64,000 nt of DNA. Source: DATCRE01 sp964235605. GTDB taxonomy: Bacteria; Bacteroidota; Bacteroidia; Cytophagales; Cyclobacteriaceae. Of this stretch, positions 25,801-35,903 are shown piece by piece. Position numbers and translations under genes: made by a program. Below the pieces are notes generated by a model that saw only the letters and a list, made by a program, of their open reading frames with translations, ran no database searches and was not told the DNA's origin. How positions within the stretch are numbered: position 1 is the stretch's first letter; each line of letters opens with the position of its first letter. Location: assembly GCA_964235605.1 (NCBI GenBank), contig CAXSCR010000008.1, positions 47,290-111,289 of the forward strand. Reading direction: 5' to 3'.

Positions 25801-27489
25801 CTACATAAACTTTGCATATTTTTTCTTTCTTACAAATGCCCGCACTAAACCAAATAATAAAAGTAGAACTAAAGGCACCACTAAATTAATCACTTGCCAT
25901 TTTACTTTTTCAGTTCGCACTTTATCTCGATCTAACGGGCGAATTTTAATATCCTTATTACGCACGCCAATCAACCCTTGATCATTGGTTAGATAAGCAA
26001 GTGCGTTCATTAAAAGATCGCGATTAGCAAAAGTGTATTGAGAAAATGGATCAAAGCCAAGTGGTTGGGGTTGAACGGTGCGCGGATTTACTTCATTGCG
26101 TGCCATATCACCATCTGCGATAACGATTATTTTTGTATCTCTACTCTTTTCTTTAAAGTGCTCTTTTGAAACACCTGGTGGTAAAAATCGATTTTTATAA
26201 AGCGAGGTAAAGCTTCCCTCTAGCAAATACCCGATAGGAATAAAGCTTCTTGTGTAATCTTCCTTCTGCACATTACGGCGTAAGTTATTCAGGCTTACGT
26301 TTACTGGTGCACTCACTGCACGTGCGTACTGTGAAGTTTTTAACAATGGGATTTTCTTTACACCAACAGCCTTAACCGTATCCATACTACTTACAAATCG
26401 GGTTACCACTGCATCAAGATTTCTTGTAATGGGATGGTCTGCATAGTGATTTATTAAAGGAAAAAAAGGCCAGTCCATGAGTTGAAGTTGGGGTTTTCCG
26501 CCTGTCTCACCTGTAACAACAGGGTATCTACCTGCACTGCGATCTTCTAACAAATCAAAATTAATGCGAACACCATATTTAAAAAGTTGATCGTCAAGAT
26601 TAAGTTCGTATGGAAATGCGAAATAGTTTTCGTTGGATGCACTATCCATGCTGGCTTCCATTTTGTCTAGTAGAAACATGACTTTACCACCCGACATAAC
26701 ATATTGATCGATCTTGAATTTGTGCAACTCTGAAAAAGCAGTTTTAGGCTTTGCTATGATTAAGACATTATAATCACTTAATAAATTGTTATCATTCAAA
26801 TCAACATCATGCACGTCATATACTTCTTGCAACACATGTTTAAAACCCGCTACCTGCAAACTGTCTAATTCGTTATGACCCTTCGTGAAGCCAACTTGCT
26901 TTCTATCTGTATTGACTAACTTTTGAATAGCATTTGCCAATTCATACTCTATGCCTTCAATAGATTGGTTAATTTCTTCTTCTGGTGTGTTGGCTTTATT
27001 ACCCTTCAACAACATTACACCGGTCTCGAATCCGCCATAAGAAATAACAGCACCTGGAAATATTATTTTCTCCATACGCTGTCCATCATTATTGTCAATA
27101 ACATTGGTTGGTTGAATGCCTTTCGATGCTACATCAGCCATAAATTCAGACCGTGCTTTTTGACTTGCTGCAACGCCGGGATCTGTGAACACATATTGTA
27201 CTTTGTTTCTTGAATAGATTCTAAATTCTTCTAGTGTTTCTTTAATTGCCTTTTGAAATCTCTTGAAGCCTGCATTTAACTCACCCTCCAAATATACTTC
27301 TATATAGATTTTCTCATCCAATGTTTCCAATATATCCTGGGTGGGTTGTTTAATACTGTATCGTTTCTCTTCAGTTAAATCAATTCGAAAAAAATGATTT
27401 ACAGCGAGCACATTAATTAATATAATGACGACCACTATGTTGGCTAACAAAAGAAAGGCACCTAGCTTCTTGCTATGTAAATTTACCAT
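25801..27489 (-). CDS. gldG: Gliding-motility ABC transporter accessory protein GldG
   Basis: A 562-residue protein. An N-terminal helix (about 12-33) is followed by a large periplasmic domain of the GldG/ABC_transp_aux type (VQYVFTDPG, KPKTAFSELHKFKIDQYVMS, GGKVMFLLDKMEASMDS) and a C-terminal membrane helix with a basic tail (VVPLVLLLLFGLVRAFVRKK). In Flavobacterium johnsoniae GldG works with GldF (permease) and GldA (ATPase) and is required for gliding. The first seven bases overlap the end of gldF, showing a translationally coupled pair. gldA is not in the window. The length is as expected. Confidence 0.92.
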   Translation of the reverse strand: MVNLHSKKLGAFLLLANIVVVIILINVLAVNHFFRIDLTEEKRYSIKQPTQDILETLDEKIYIEVYLEGELNAGFKRFQKAIKETLEEFRIYSRNKVQYVFTDPGVAASQKARSEFMADVASKGIQPTNVIDNNDGQRMEKIIFPGAVISYGGFETGVMLLKGNKANTPEEEINQSIEGIEYELANAIQKLVNTDRKQVGFTKGHNELDSLQVAGFKHVLQEVYDVHDVDLNDNNLLSDYNVLIIAKPKTAFSELHKFKIDQYVMSGGKVMFLLDKMEASMDSASNENYFAFPYELNLDDQLFKYGVRINFDLLEDRSAGRYPVVTGETGGKPQLQLMDWPFFPLINHYADHPITRNLDAVVTRFVSSMDTVKAVGVKKIPLLKTSQYARAVSAPVNVSLNNLRRNVQKEDYTRSFIPIGYLLEGSFTSLYKNRFLPPGVSKEHFKEKSRDTKIIVIADGDMARNEVNPRTVQPQPLGFDPFSQYTFANRDLLMNALAYLTNDQGLIGVRNKDIKIRPLDRDKVRTEKVKWQVINLVVPLVLLLLFGLVRAFVRKKKYAKFM

Positions 27490-28211
27490 TGTCTGCTGCC
27501 AAGAATAAGTTTAGTGATAGAAAGCATAAGAAAGACAACACTTAAAAAATAGACTAAGCTTCTGCTATCAATCAAGCCCTTACTCATGGATTCATAATGA
27601 TATAGAATGCCTAATTGTTTTACGAGAAGAACGTTGGAGGTCAACGCCTCCAACCCAGCAATTGAATTGAATCCGGAAAAAAATAGGAAGCACAAAAAAG
27701 CTGCAACTATAAAAGCCACAATCTGGTTAGGTGTTATAGAAGATGCGAAAATTCCAACCGAGCAAAAAACACCACCTAACAAAGCCAGCCCAATATAGGA
27801 ACCGATTACCCCGGCCGTATCAACGTTACCTATTGGGTTGCCTAACTGATAAATGGTATAGTAATAAATTACAGTAGGCAAAAGTGCTATGAGCACGAGA
27901 AGAAAACTTGCCATAAATTTTCCTAAGATAATATCCCAATCACTTAGCGGTTTCGTAAGTAACAGTTCCATTGTTCCTCCTTTCATTTCCTCCGCGAAAC
28001 TACGCATTGTGATTGCTGGAATAAGAAAGATAAATACATAAGGGCCGAAAGAAAATAACGTATCCATATCTGCATAACCATAATCCAGAACTGATGTTTC
28101 TGGAAAAACCCACATAAGCAAACCTATGGCGGTAAGGAACACACCTATCACCATGTAAGCGATAAGGGAGTTAAGAAAACTATTAAGTTCTTTTGAAAGT
28201 ACTTGCAGCAT
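27483..28211 (-). CDS. gldF: Gliding-motility ABC transporter permease GldF
   Basis: A 242-residue ABC-2 type permease with six membrane helices (the first at about 14-34, MVIGVFLTAIGLLMWVFPET, the last at about 215-238). It has the conserved loop MRSFAEEMKGGTMELLLTKP between helices 2 and 3, typical of ABC-2 permeases paired with GldA-like ATPases. It overlaps gldG by seven bases. No gldA is present here, so the ATPase must be encoded elsewhere, as in other Bacteroidota. Confidence 0.92.
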   Translation of the reverse strand: MLQVLSKELNSFLNSLIAYMVIGVFLTAIGLLMWVFPETSVLDYGYADMDTLFSFGPYVFIFLIPAITMRSFAEEMKGGTMELLLTKPLSDWDIILGKFMASFLLVLIALLPTVIYYYTIYQLGNPIGNVDTAGVIGSYIGLALLGGVFCSVGIFASSITPNQIVAFIVAAFLCFLFFSGFNSIAGLEALTSNVLLVKQLGILYHYESMSKGLIDSRSLVYFLSVVFLMLSITKLILGSRQW

Positions 28212-28321
28212 GTTGATAAACGAAGCAAATTAAAGAAATTTCATCAATAGAGCTACAGACATTTACTACGCTACTACGCACAGCACCACCTTAATTATAG
28301 TACCTAATCTGCCTGCCCTGG

Positions 28322-29062
28322 TTACCCAATCACACTAAGCCATGCATCAGCCATGAGTTGTGATCCTGCCAATGTAGGATGAACACCATCATGAGTCCAA
28401 TAAGATGCGGGTGCATATTGTTGTGCCTCAATAAACAAGATGTGATAAGGTATAAATGGAGCATTAAACTCTTCGGCCAATTTTTTTGCTACACTGCGGT
28501 AATCGTTAAAGGTAGGGAACCAACTTTCTTTTACAGCTTTTACACCTATAACAGCGAATGGTTCGCCAATAATTATTTTTACATTCGGAAGAGCAGCTAG
28601 TGTATCTTTTAATAAAGCTCTAAAGTCCTGTTCATAAGTATCAACAGTACCTACATACTTAGATGACAATGTATGCCAATAATCATTTACACCTATATGG
28701 ATGCTGAGTATGGTAGGTTTTAAAGTAAGGCAATCAATCTGCCATCTATCTTTAAGCTGGTAAACTTTATCACCACCAATACCTTTATTATAAATACGCA
28801 AAGCCTTATCAGGATTCTTCTTTAAAAGTTGGCTTGCGGCAAGCATGCAATACCCTGAGCCCAAGCCGTAGGCATTATTAGCTTCTACTTCATTTTTACG
28901 GCGACCCGCATCTGTAATAGAGTCTCCCTGAAAAAGAATAACATCATTAGCTTGAATTTCAATTTTTCTTTGTGCTGATGAACCCTCGCCTAAGATTTTT
29001 GGCAGTAACATGGCTGCACTGCTCATTGCTGAGGTCTTAATGAATTGTCGTCTACTGGTCAT
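28322..29062 (-). CDS. SGNH/GDSL family hydrolase (exported esterase)
   Basis: A 246-residue lipase/acetylesterase-type hydrolase. The N-terminus MTSRRQFIKTSAMSSAAMLL looks like a twin-arginine signal (SRRQFIK). SGNH blocks are complete: FQGDSITDAG (block I Ser), GIGGDKV (block II Gly), HIGVNDYW (block III Asn) and THDGVHPT (block V Asp and His). Such enzymes often remove acetyl or feruloyl groups from plant polysaccharides. Its position downstream of two propeller sensors and the mannan-like locus fits carbohydrate deacetylation, but this is inference. It is separated from the upstream sensor by 50 bp. Confidence 0.88.
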   Translation of the reverse strand: MTSRRQFIKTSAMSSAAMLLPKILGEGSSAQRKIEIQANDVILFQGDSITDAGRRKNEVEANNAYGLGSGYCMLAASQLLKKNPDKALRIYNKGIGGDKVYQLKDRWQIDCLTLKPTILSIHIGVNDYWHTLSSKYVGTVDTYEQDFRALLKDTLAALPNVKIIIGEPFAVIGVKAVKESWFPTFNDYRSVAKKLAEEFNAPFIPYHILFIEAQQYAPASYWTHDGVHPTLAGSQLMADAWLSVIG

Positions 29063-29112
29063 GCTGTTAGGTTTAATTTCATGATTTGCTTAATTGATAG
29101 AATGGTTCGTTT

Positions 29113-32100
29113 TCAACTATCTTTTTTTAATGATGCTTCCAGGTCGTCAATTCTTCTTTGGTACTCACCCTCACGTCTTCTGTACTCGTCTTGCGTGGCT
29201 TCTAGTTCTTCCATATTTTGACGCATCTCTTCTTCCTGAGCTCGCATTTCCTCCGCCTGTTGTGTTGATTGCTGTAAGAGCAAAAAAGATTTATGCGCGA
29301 GCGTAACAGCAACAATATTTAAAGCAATCAGACTTGAGACTTTATCTAAAAATGTTTGTATTGTATCTGATATTGGGCCTAGAAACGCCAACTCCATTAC
29401 GCCTACAATATCACCATCATCCGTTTTAAGGGGCAACAAAATAATATTTGCAGGAGCTGCTTGGCCGAGCCCTGATTCAATCTTAATATAGTTAGCGGGC
29501 ACGTGATTTAAGGTTTTCTTTTCCTTGTCTTTATAGGTTTCGCCCAGCATCCCGCTTCCTATTTCAATGCGCTCTATTTTGTTTTTTATGCTTACACCAT
29601 ACGTAGCAAAAATTTTAAGATGTTCATCGGCGGGCTCATCTTTAACACCTAATGCCAGCACCCCTTGTTGCGCATTAATATATTTTACAACACTTTTAAG
29701 GGTTTCGTTACTCATTAAATTTAGCTCGTTGTTATTCCTGCTAATGGTTTCGCTTATCAAAGCGAGGCCTTGCGTAATCCAATTGTTAACACTTTCTTGT
29801 TCAGATTTTTTTATTATTTCCGCACTTTGTTGCTTAACTTCTGCTGTGCGTTCTTCAATTATAGCTTTTAGTTCTTCTGCCTGGCGTTTTGATTTCTTCT
29901 TTTGGTAATTGACATAACCCGCAACACCAGAGGCAAGCGCAACTACACAAGCTGTATAAAACCACCAGGTCTTCCAGAAAGGTGACACAATTGTAATTTT
30001 TATAGATCTACCTTGCTCATTCCATAAACCATCATTGTTAGATGCTTTTACATGGAAAGTATATTCACCCGGACTAAGGTTGGTATAAGTTATTTTCCTT
30101 TCTTCCCCAGATTCAATCCATTCATCCTGAAAACCCTCCATGATATATTTGTATTTGTTTTTCTCAGTCTGGCGATAATTCAAAGCTGCGAATTCGAACG
30201 AAAATACATTTTGCCAATAGTGTAGTACAATTTCGTCGGTATAAATAATATTTTTTGTTAACACTTCATTCTCGCCTATAGGCACAGGCTTGTTAAATAT
30301 TTTGAAATCTATAATATATACAGGTGGAATTTTTGAGTTTGACTTTACATTCTCTGGCCTAAACATATTGAAGCCATTGGTACCGCCAAAAATGAGTTCC
30401 CCTGTTGAAAGTTTCTCGTAAGACCATCGATTAAACTGATCACCCTGTAAACCATCGCTCTCTGTAAAATTTTTAAAGACCTTTGTTTCCGGGTTGAAAC
30501 GGCTAATGCCCTTGTTCGTGCTTACCCAGATATTACCTTGATTATCTTCTAAAATACCCATGATCCCGTCGTTGGGCAATCCGTCTTTTTGACGGTATGT
30601 TGTAAATTTCTTTGTCTCCCTATCTAGCATATTCAATCCTGAACCCGTGGTACCCACCCATAACCTTCTTTTTGAATCTTCATAGAAAGAAAATACACTA
30701 TTACTGCTTAATTGACCATTATCAGTTCCTCCAGGATGGTGTGTAAACTTACCTGTTAACGGATCAAACTCATCAATACCTTTCTGTTCAGTAGCAACCC
30801 AAATCTTACCATACGAGTCTTCCCATAGTTTTACAAGCACTGAACCAGCGTAAGAGTTTGGATCCTCATCGTTGTGCGGGTATCTGGTAAAATCGTTAGT
30901 TTGAGGACTGTATTTAAGCATGCCGCTACCAAAAGTACCGATCCATATGGTACCTGTGTGATCTTTGAGAATATCGAAAATACTGACATCATTAAGACCT
31001 CTTGGATTGGATTGATTCTCGACGTAACGCCTTATTTCTTTTGTTTTAGGATGGTAATAGCTTAAGCCGCCGGCCCACGTTCCTGTCCATACACCACCAT
31101 CATCATCTTTTTCTACAGCCAAGACTTTGGGGTTAGAAGATGCTTCCGGATAACTAGAAAATTTATTTGTTTTACGATCATAGTAATTAAGACCTCCTCC
31201 ATCTGTACCTATCCAAAAACTTCCATCCTGATCTTCGGTGAGGGCGGTAACGTTATTATTATTTAAGCAGTTTGCATCATAACTATTAAACCTGTAATGC
31301 TGAAAGGCATATTTTTCTTTATCGTATATATTCACGCCCCCAAAGCGTGTACCAACCATCATGCGGTTTTGATTATCGAAATACACTTTAACGATGATGT
31401 TACTTGCTAAGCTATTTTCGTCACCCTGAATCTGTTTAATCCGTCTAAAGATACCGGTTACCGGATCCATTCTATTTAAAGAACCATCTGTCGCTACCCA
31501 CAGGGTACCATCCTCATCTTGGCTAAGCCCATATACAACGCCGTTACCAAGGGTTGTTGGGTCATCAGGTATGCTTTCGTAATTAGTGAAAGTTTTAGTA
31601 ATGAGGTCGAACTTGCTTAGACCACCCCCAAAAGTACCTATCCATAAAATATTTTTCTTGTAAACTTTGTCCTCTAATAGACAAACAATTTTATTGATGT
31701 TTGTTGTTGCCTTCGCATCGCCAAGGTCTTGCCAATAATTAGTAAATGTTGTGCTGTCTGGGTTTAACATACTTAAACCACCAATTGCAGTTCCTATCCA
31801 CAGTTGGTGCATATTGTCCTCCAATATGGTTTCAATAGCCACATCAGGAATGGAACTTTTATCATTAGGATCATGGAGGAAGTGCTTGAATTTACCGGTA
31901 TAACGGTTAAAAAGGTTCAGGCCGCCCTGCGTACCTGCCCAAACATTGCCTTGTGAATCGACATAAACGTAACCAACATCGCTGTTGCTAATACTACCCG
32001 GATCGCTCGGATCATGTTTATATCGTATAAACTTATTTAATTTCCGATTATAATAATTGAGACCATCTTGAGTTGAAATCCAAAAATTTCCATGCTTGTC

Positions 32101-32412
32101 TTCAACAAGGTTATCAATATTATTATTGGAAATGCTTGTTGAGTCAGTCGGAATATTTCTAAAAATGGTAAACTTATAGCCATCATAAAGGTTGAGTCCG
32201 TCTTCAGTGGCTATCCAAATAAATCCAAGACTATCTTGATAGATATCCCAAACATTACCCTGTGACAGACCCTGCTTCACAGAGAGGTGGTCGAACCTAA
32301 GATTTTGGGCGTAGCCGGGTAATAATGAAAAAATAACGATACATATACCGAAACTTGCTTTCAGGAAAAGGGCTTTTAATTTTGTTTTATTCATCCAACT
32401 AAAAGATTGCAT
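29113..32412 (-). CDS. Propeller/Y_Y_Y sensor with GAF domain and coiled coil, no output domain
   Basis: A 1099-residue membrane sensor. After a signal peptide (about 12-36) the periplasmic part (about 40-710) is built of some 14 Reg_prop repeats (e.g. GFIWIATEDGLNLYDGYKFT, NIWVSTNKGISRFNPETKVF), probably two seven-bladed propellers. Next come a Y_Y_Y domain (about 720-800, YTNLSPGEYTFHVKASNNDG), one membrane helix (about 812-832), a signalling helix, a GAF domain (about 875-1035), and a coiled-coil tail (EEEMRQNMEELEATQDEY). No histidine kinase, receiver, HTH or cyclase domain is visible. It is a close tandem paralogue of 32577-35798, so one arose by duplication. Confidence 0.88.
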   Translation of the reverse strand: MQSFSWMNKTKLKALFLKASFGICIVIFSLLPGYAQNLRFDHLSVKQGLSQGNVWDIYQDSLGFIWIATEDGLNLYDGYKFTIFRNIPTDSTSISNNNIDNLVEDKHGNFWISTQDGLNYYNRKLNKFIRYKHDPSDPGSISNSDVGYVYVDSQGNVWAGTQGGLNLFNRYTGKFKHFLHDPNDKSSIPDVAIETILEDNMHQLWIGTAIGGLSMLNPDSTTFTNYWQDLGDAKATTNINKIVCLLEDKVYKKNILWIGTFGGGLSKFDLITKTFTNYESIPDDPTTLGNGVVYGLSQDEDGTLWVATDGSLNRMDPVTGIFRRIKQIQGDENSLASNIIVKVYFDNQNRMMVGTRFGGVNIYDKEKYAFQHYRFNSYDANCLNNNNVTALTEDQDGSFWIGTDGGGLNYYDRKTNKFSSYPEASSNPKVLAVEKDDDGGVWTGTWAGGLSYYHPKTKEIRRYVENQSNPRGLNDVSIFDILKDHTGTIWIGTFGSGMLKYSPQTNDFTRYPHNDEDPNSYAGSVLVKLWEDSYGKIWVATEQKGIDEFDPLTGKFTHHPGGTDNGQLSSNSVFSFYEDSKRRLWVGTTGSGLNMLDRETKKFTTYRQKDGLPNDGIMGILEDNQGNIWVSTNKGISRFNPETKVFKNFTESDGLQGDQFNRWSYEKLSTGELIFGGTNGFNMFRPENVKSNSKIPPVYIIDFKIFNKPVPIGENEVLTKNIIYTDEIVLHYWQNVFSFEFAALNYRQTEKNKYKYIMEGFQDEWIESGEERKITYTNLSPGEYTFHVKASNNDGLWNEQGRSIKITIVSPFWKTWWFYTACVVALASGVAGYVNYQKKKSKRQAEELKAIIEERTAEVKQQSAEIIKKSEQESVNNWITQGLALISETISRNNNELNLMSNETLKSVVKYINAQQGVLALGVKDEPADEHLKIFATYGVSIKNKIERIEIGSGMLGETYKDKEKKTLNHVPANYIKIESGLGQAAPANIILLPLKTDDGDIVGVMELAFLGPISDTIQTFLDKVSSLIALNIVAVTLAHKSFLLLQQSTQQAEEMRAQEEEMRQNMEELEATQDEYRRREGEYQRRIDDLEASLKKDS

Positions 32413-32576
32413 GCAGTATGATCAAATCTAGCTTAATTTAATCAAAAAAAGCGCTACAATATTTGGCTAATGCTGACGTGGGCTAGGGCTAGAATGAATG
32501 AGGCAAGTATAAATATTGGGTTGGGATCATTTTCGAGTTACTGTTACATTACCTTATCAAAATTCTTTAGTGCACT

Positions 32577-35500
32577 TTATGGTTTTTGGTTTTTTAAGGC
32601 ATCCTCTAGTGCTGAAATTCTGCTTTGCAATTTAAGTTCGCGTTTTGCAGACTCTTCCTCCTTATCCTTAGATTGCTGTAGAATAATAACAGATTTTTGA
32701 TTCAATATAACAGCAAAAATATTCAATGCGATTAGTCCTGACACTTTATCTAAAAATGCCTGTGCCTCATCAGGTACAGCATGCAAAAAAGCAAATTCCA
32801 TTACACCAACTATATCACCGTCGTCTGTTTTAAGCGGCCATAATACAATATTGATAGTTGCTGCTTCGCCTAGCCCAGATTCTATCTTAACATAATTATC
32901 TGGAACATTCTCAAGGACTTTCTTCTCTTTGTCTTTGTAAGTTTCGCCTAATAATCCGTTTCCAATTTCGATCCTTTCATCACCTCGTTTTAGGTTAACA
33001 CCATAGGTCGCAACAATTTTAAGATGTTCATCTAAAGGATCTTCTTTTACAGCCAGTGCCAACAAACCTTGCTGCGCATTGATGTACTTTATTATGCATT
33101 TCAGTATTGCATTACCCAATTGACTTAAGTCATTATTATTTTTACTCAAAGCTTCACTTACCAAGGCCATTCCCTCGGTTGTCCAATTTTGAATTTTCTC
33201 AAGTTCAACTTTCTCCATAATCTCACTGCTTTGCTTTTTAACTTCTGCTGTGCGCTCGTCTATGATCGCTTTTAATTTTTGCTCCTGCCGCTTTGTTTTA
33301 TTCTTATAAAAGCGAATAAGGCCAAAAACGCAAGAAGCCAGAAAGATTACACCTAAAGTGTCAGCCCACCATGTTCGCCAGAATGGTGGCACAATGGTAA
33401 TTTTAATCGCTGCACCATGCTCATTCCATAGGCCATCATTATTACAGGCCGATACACGAAAAGTGTATTCACCGGGACTTAAATTGGTATAAGAAGCTTT
33501 TCTTTCAGACCCGGCTTCAATCCACTCCTTCTGAAATCCCTCCATGATGTAACGATATCGGTTTTTCTCAGATTGACGGTAGTTGAGTGCCGTAAATTCA
33601 AAAGAGAATACATTCTGTGAGTAGTCTAATTCAACTTGGTTGGTATGGAGAATATTTTGTTTTAAAACTTCATTCTCACCTATAGTCACCAGCTTATTAA
33701 ATAACTTAAAGTCGGTAATATAAACAGGGGGCTTATGCGTGTTGCCCTTTATGTTCTGTGGATCAAAAAGGTTAAAGCCATTAGTACCTCCAAAAAGTAG
33801 TTCACCCGTAGACAGTTTCTCGTATGACCAGCGGTTAAACTGATCACCTTGAAGACCATCACTCTCTGTGAAATTTTTAAAGACTTTTGTTTCAGGATTA
33901 AACCGGCTAATTCCCTTATTTGTACTAACCCAAATATTCCCTTGCTGATCTTCAAGAATACCCATAATTCCATCATTCGGTAATCCATCTTTCTGACGAT
34001 ACGCTGTGAACTTTTTGGTTTCGCGGTTAAATACATTTAAACCTGCTCCTGAAGTACCAACCCAAATTCTTTTTTTTGAATCTTCGTATAGGGCAAAGAC
34101 ACTGCTTCCGCTTAACTCACCCTCGGCGGTTCCACCTTTGTAATGCGTAAATTTTCCTGTAGCCGGATCGAACTCATCAATTCCTTGTTGCTCAGTGGTA
34201 ATCCATATTTTGCCAAAAGAATCTTCCCATAACTTTATAATTACTGCATCGACAAGCGAGTTATGATTGCTGGGATCATTTCTGAAATGGGTGAAATCAT
34301 CAGTCTTCGGATTATATCTGTCTAAGCCACTTCTAAATGTAGCAAACCAAATTACCCCTGTATGATCTACCAAAATATCAAATATGTTATCTTCACCCAA
34401 ACTATTTGGATTAGCAGCGTTGTTTATGTAACGCTTAATTTTTTTTGTTTTGGGATCAAAATAATTAACACCACCAGCCCACATACCCAACCACAAACCA
34501 CCTTTTGGATCTTTCTCAACGGCCAGAATTTTATTATTGGTAGTAAGGCCATAATAGTTTGAGAATTTTTTTGTCGCCCTATTGTAATAATTAAGTCCAC
34601 CTCCATCTGTGCCTATCCAAAAGCTTCCATCTTGATCTTCTGCGAATGCAGTAATATTATTATTATTCAAACAATGGGTTTCATAACTATTGTACTTGTA
34701 ATGCTCAAAGGAATATTTTCCTTTATCATAAACATTTACTCCGCCGAACCGAGTACCAACAAGCAAACGATCCTGATGATCAAAAAAAACTGAAACAATT
34801 ATGTTGCTGCTTAAACTGTTTTCATCACCCTGAATTTGTTTAATGCGTGTAAATGTTCCGGCTTTTTTATCCATTTTATTTAAGGCTCCGTCTGTCGCTA
34901 CCCATAAGTCACCTTCTTTACTTTCCGTAATACTGTACACATAGTTGTTACCAAGTGTGGTGGGATCATCCGGGTTGCACATATACCTCGTGAAGGTTCT
35001 TGCATCACGATTCATTTTATTCAGACCGCCATCAAATGTGCCAATCCATAAGTTTTTTTCTGAGTCTTCGAATAAGCTTACTATTCTATTGCTACTAACA
35101 CTTGTGGGGTCGGCAGGATTATGAGAAAATTGATTAAATGTTGTGCTGTCTGAATTTAACATACACAAGCCAGCCAATGCAGTACCCACCCACAACTGAT
35201 GATTGCTGTCTTCTAAAATAGCATCTATAGTATTGTTAGGAAGTGAATTTTTAATTTCTGGATCATGGAGAAAACGCTTAAACATTTTTGAAGCAGGATT
35301 GTAAAGATTAAGTCCGTTGTTTGTACCTACCCAAAGTTGATGTTTGGAGTCGATGTACACTTGCCCTACATCATGATCACTAATACTTTGAAGATCGGTG
35401 GGATCGTTCTTATATCTTATAAACTTATTTGCTTTTCGATCATAATAATTGAGGCCGTCTTGTGTACCAACCCAGAGATTACCATGCTTATCTTCAGTAA

Positions 35501-35798
35501 TATCATCAATGTTATTATTGGAAATGCTTAATGAATCAGCAGGATTATTACGAAAGACTGTAAAATTATATCCATCAAAAAGGTTAAGGCCATCTTCAGT
35601 AGCTATCCATATAAACCCAAGGCTATCCTGATGGATGTCCCATACATTTCCCTGCGATAATCCTTGTTTTACAGAAAGATGGTCAAACCTCATTTGTTGA
35701 CCACAAACCTGATAAGTGAAAAACACGGAACACAGTGCTGACATTACTATCAAATAGCGGTATTTTGTTTCGTTTATCAAACCTAGATTTCCATGCAT
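32577..35798 (-). CDS. Second propeller/Y_Y_Y-GAF sensor, tandem paralogue
   Basis: A 1073-residue protein with the same architecture as its downstream neighbour: signal peptide, Reg_prop propellers (about 40-710), Y_Y_Y domain (YTNLSPGEYTFRVSACNNDG), one membrane helix, GAF domain (AQQGLLALAVKEDPLDEHLK onward) and a shorter coiled-coil end (KDKEEESAKRELKLQSRISA). Parts are almost identical to the paralogue, especially around DGLPNDGIMGILED to DQFNRWSYEKLSTGEL, suggesting recent duplication or gene conversion. The GAF ligand surfaces and the tail differ more. Output domains are absent here too. It lies downstream of the mannose-isomerase-like cupin gene, on the same strand. Confidence 0.88.
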   Translation of the reverse strand: MHGNLGLINETKYRYLIVMSALCSVFFTYQVCGQQMRFDHLSVKQGLSQGNVWDIHQDSLGFIWIATEDGLNLFDGYNFTVFRNNPADSLSISNNNIDDITEDKHGNLWVGTQDGLNYYDRKANKFIRYKNDPTDLQSISDHDVGQVYIDSKHQLWVGTNNGLNLYNPASKMFKRFLHDPEIKNSLPNNTIDAILEDSNHQLWVGTALAGLCMLNSDSTTFNQFSHNPADPTSVSSNRIVSLFEDSEKNLWIGTFDGGLNKMNRDARTFTRYMCNPDDPTTLGNNYVYSITESKEGDLWVATDGALNKMDKKAGTFTRIKQIQGDENSLSSNIIVSVFFDHQDRLLVGTRFGGVNVYDKGKYSFEHYKYNSYETHCLNNNNITAFAEDQDGSFWIGTDGGGLNYYNRATKKFSNYYGLTTNNKILAVEKDPKGGLWLGMWAGGVNYFDPKTKKIKRYINNAANPNSLGEDNIFDILVDHTGVIWFATFRSGLDRYNPKTDDFTHFRNDPSNHNSLVDAVIIKLWEDSFGKIWITTEQQGIDEFDPATGKFTHYKGGTAEGELSGSSVFALYEDSKKRIWVGTSGAGLNVFNRETKKFTAYRQKDGLPNDGIMGILEDQQGNIWVSTNKGISRFNPETKVFKNFTESDGLQGDQFNRWSYEKLSTGELLFGGTNGFNLFDPQNIKGNTHKPPVYITDFKLFNKLVTIGENEVLKQNILHTNQVELDYSQNVFSFEFTALNYRQSEKNRYRYIMEGFQKEWIEAGSERKASYTNLSPGEYTFRVSACNNDGLWNEHGAAIKITIVPPFWRTWWADTLGVIFLASCVFGLIRFYKNKTKRQEQKLKAIIDERTAEVKKQSSEIMEKVELEKIQNWTTEGMALVSEALSKNNNDLSQLGNAILKCIIKYINAQQGLLALAVKEDPLDEHLKIVATYGVNLKRGDERIEIGNGLLGETYKDKEKKVLENVPDNYVKIESGLGEAATINIVLWPLKTDDGDIVGVMEFAFLHAVPDEAQAFLDKVSGLIALNIFAVILNQKSVIILQQSKDKEEESAKRELKLQSRISALEDALKNQKP

Positions 35799-35903
35799 GT
35801 CTGATTAAATTTAATTCAATTTAATCAGTATTCGAGAATTCTACTATGCTATTTATAAGGCAAATACATCGGTTTGATATACTATTATTACTAAATGGGA
35901 GCG

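Noticed and set aside
33749..34036. 95-codon minus-strand frame inside the second propeller sensor
   Set aside because: An alternative frame of a well-supported gene on the same strand.
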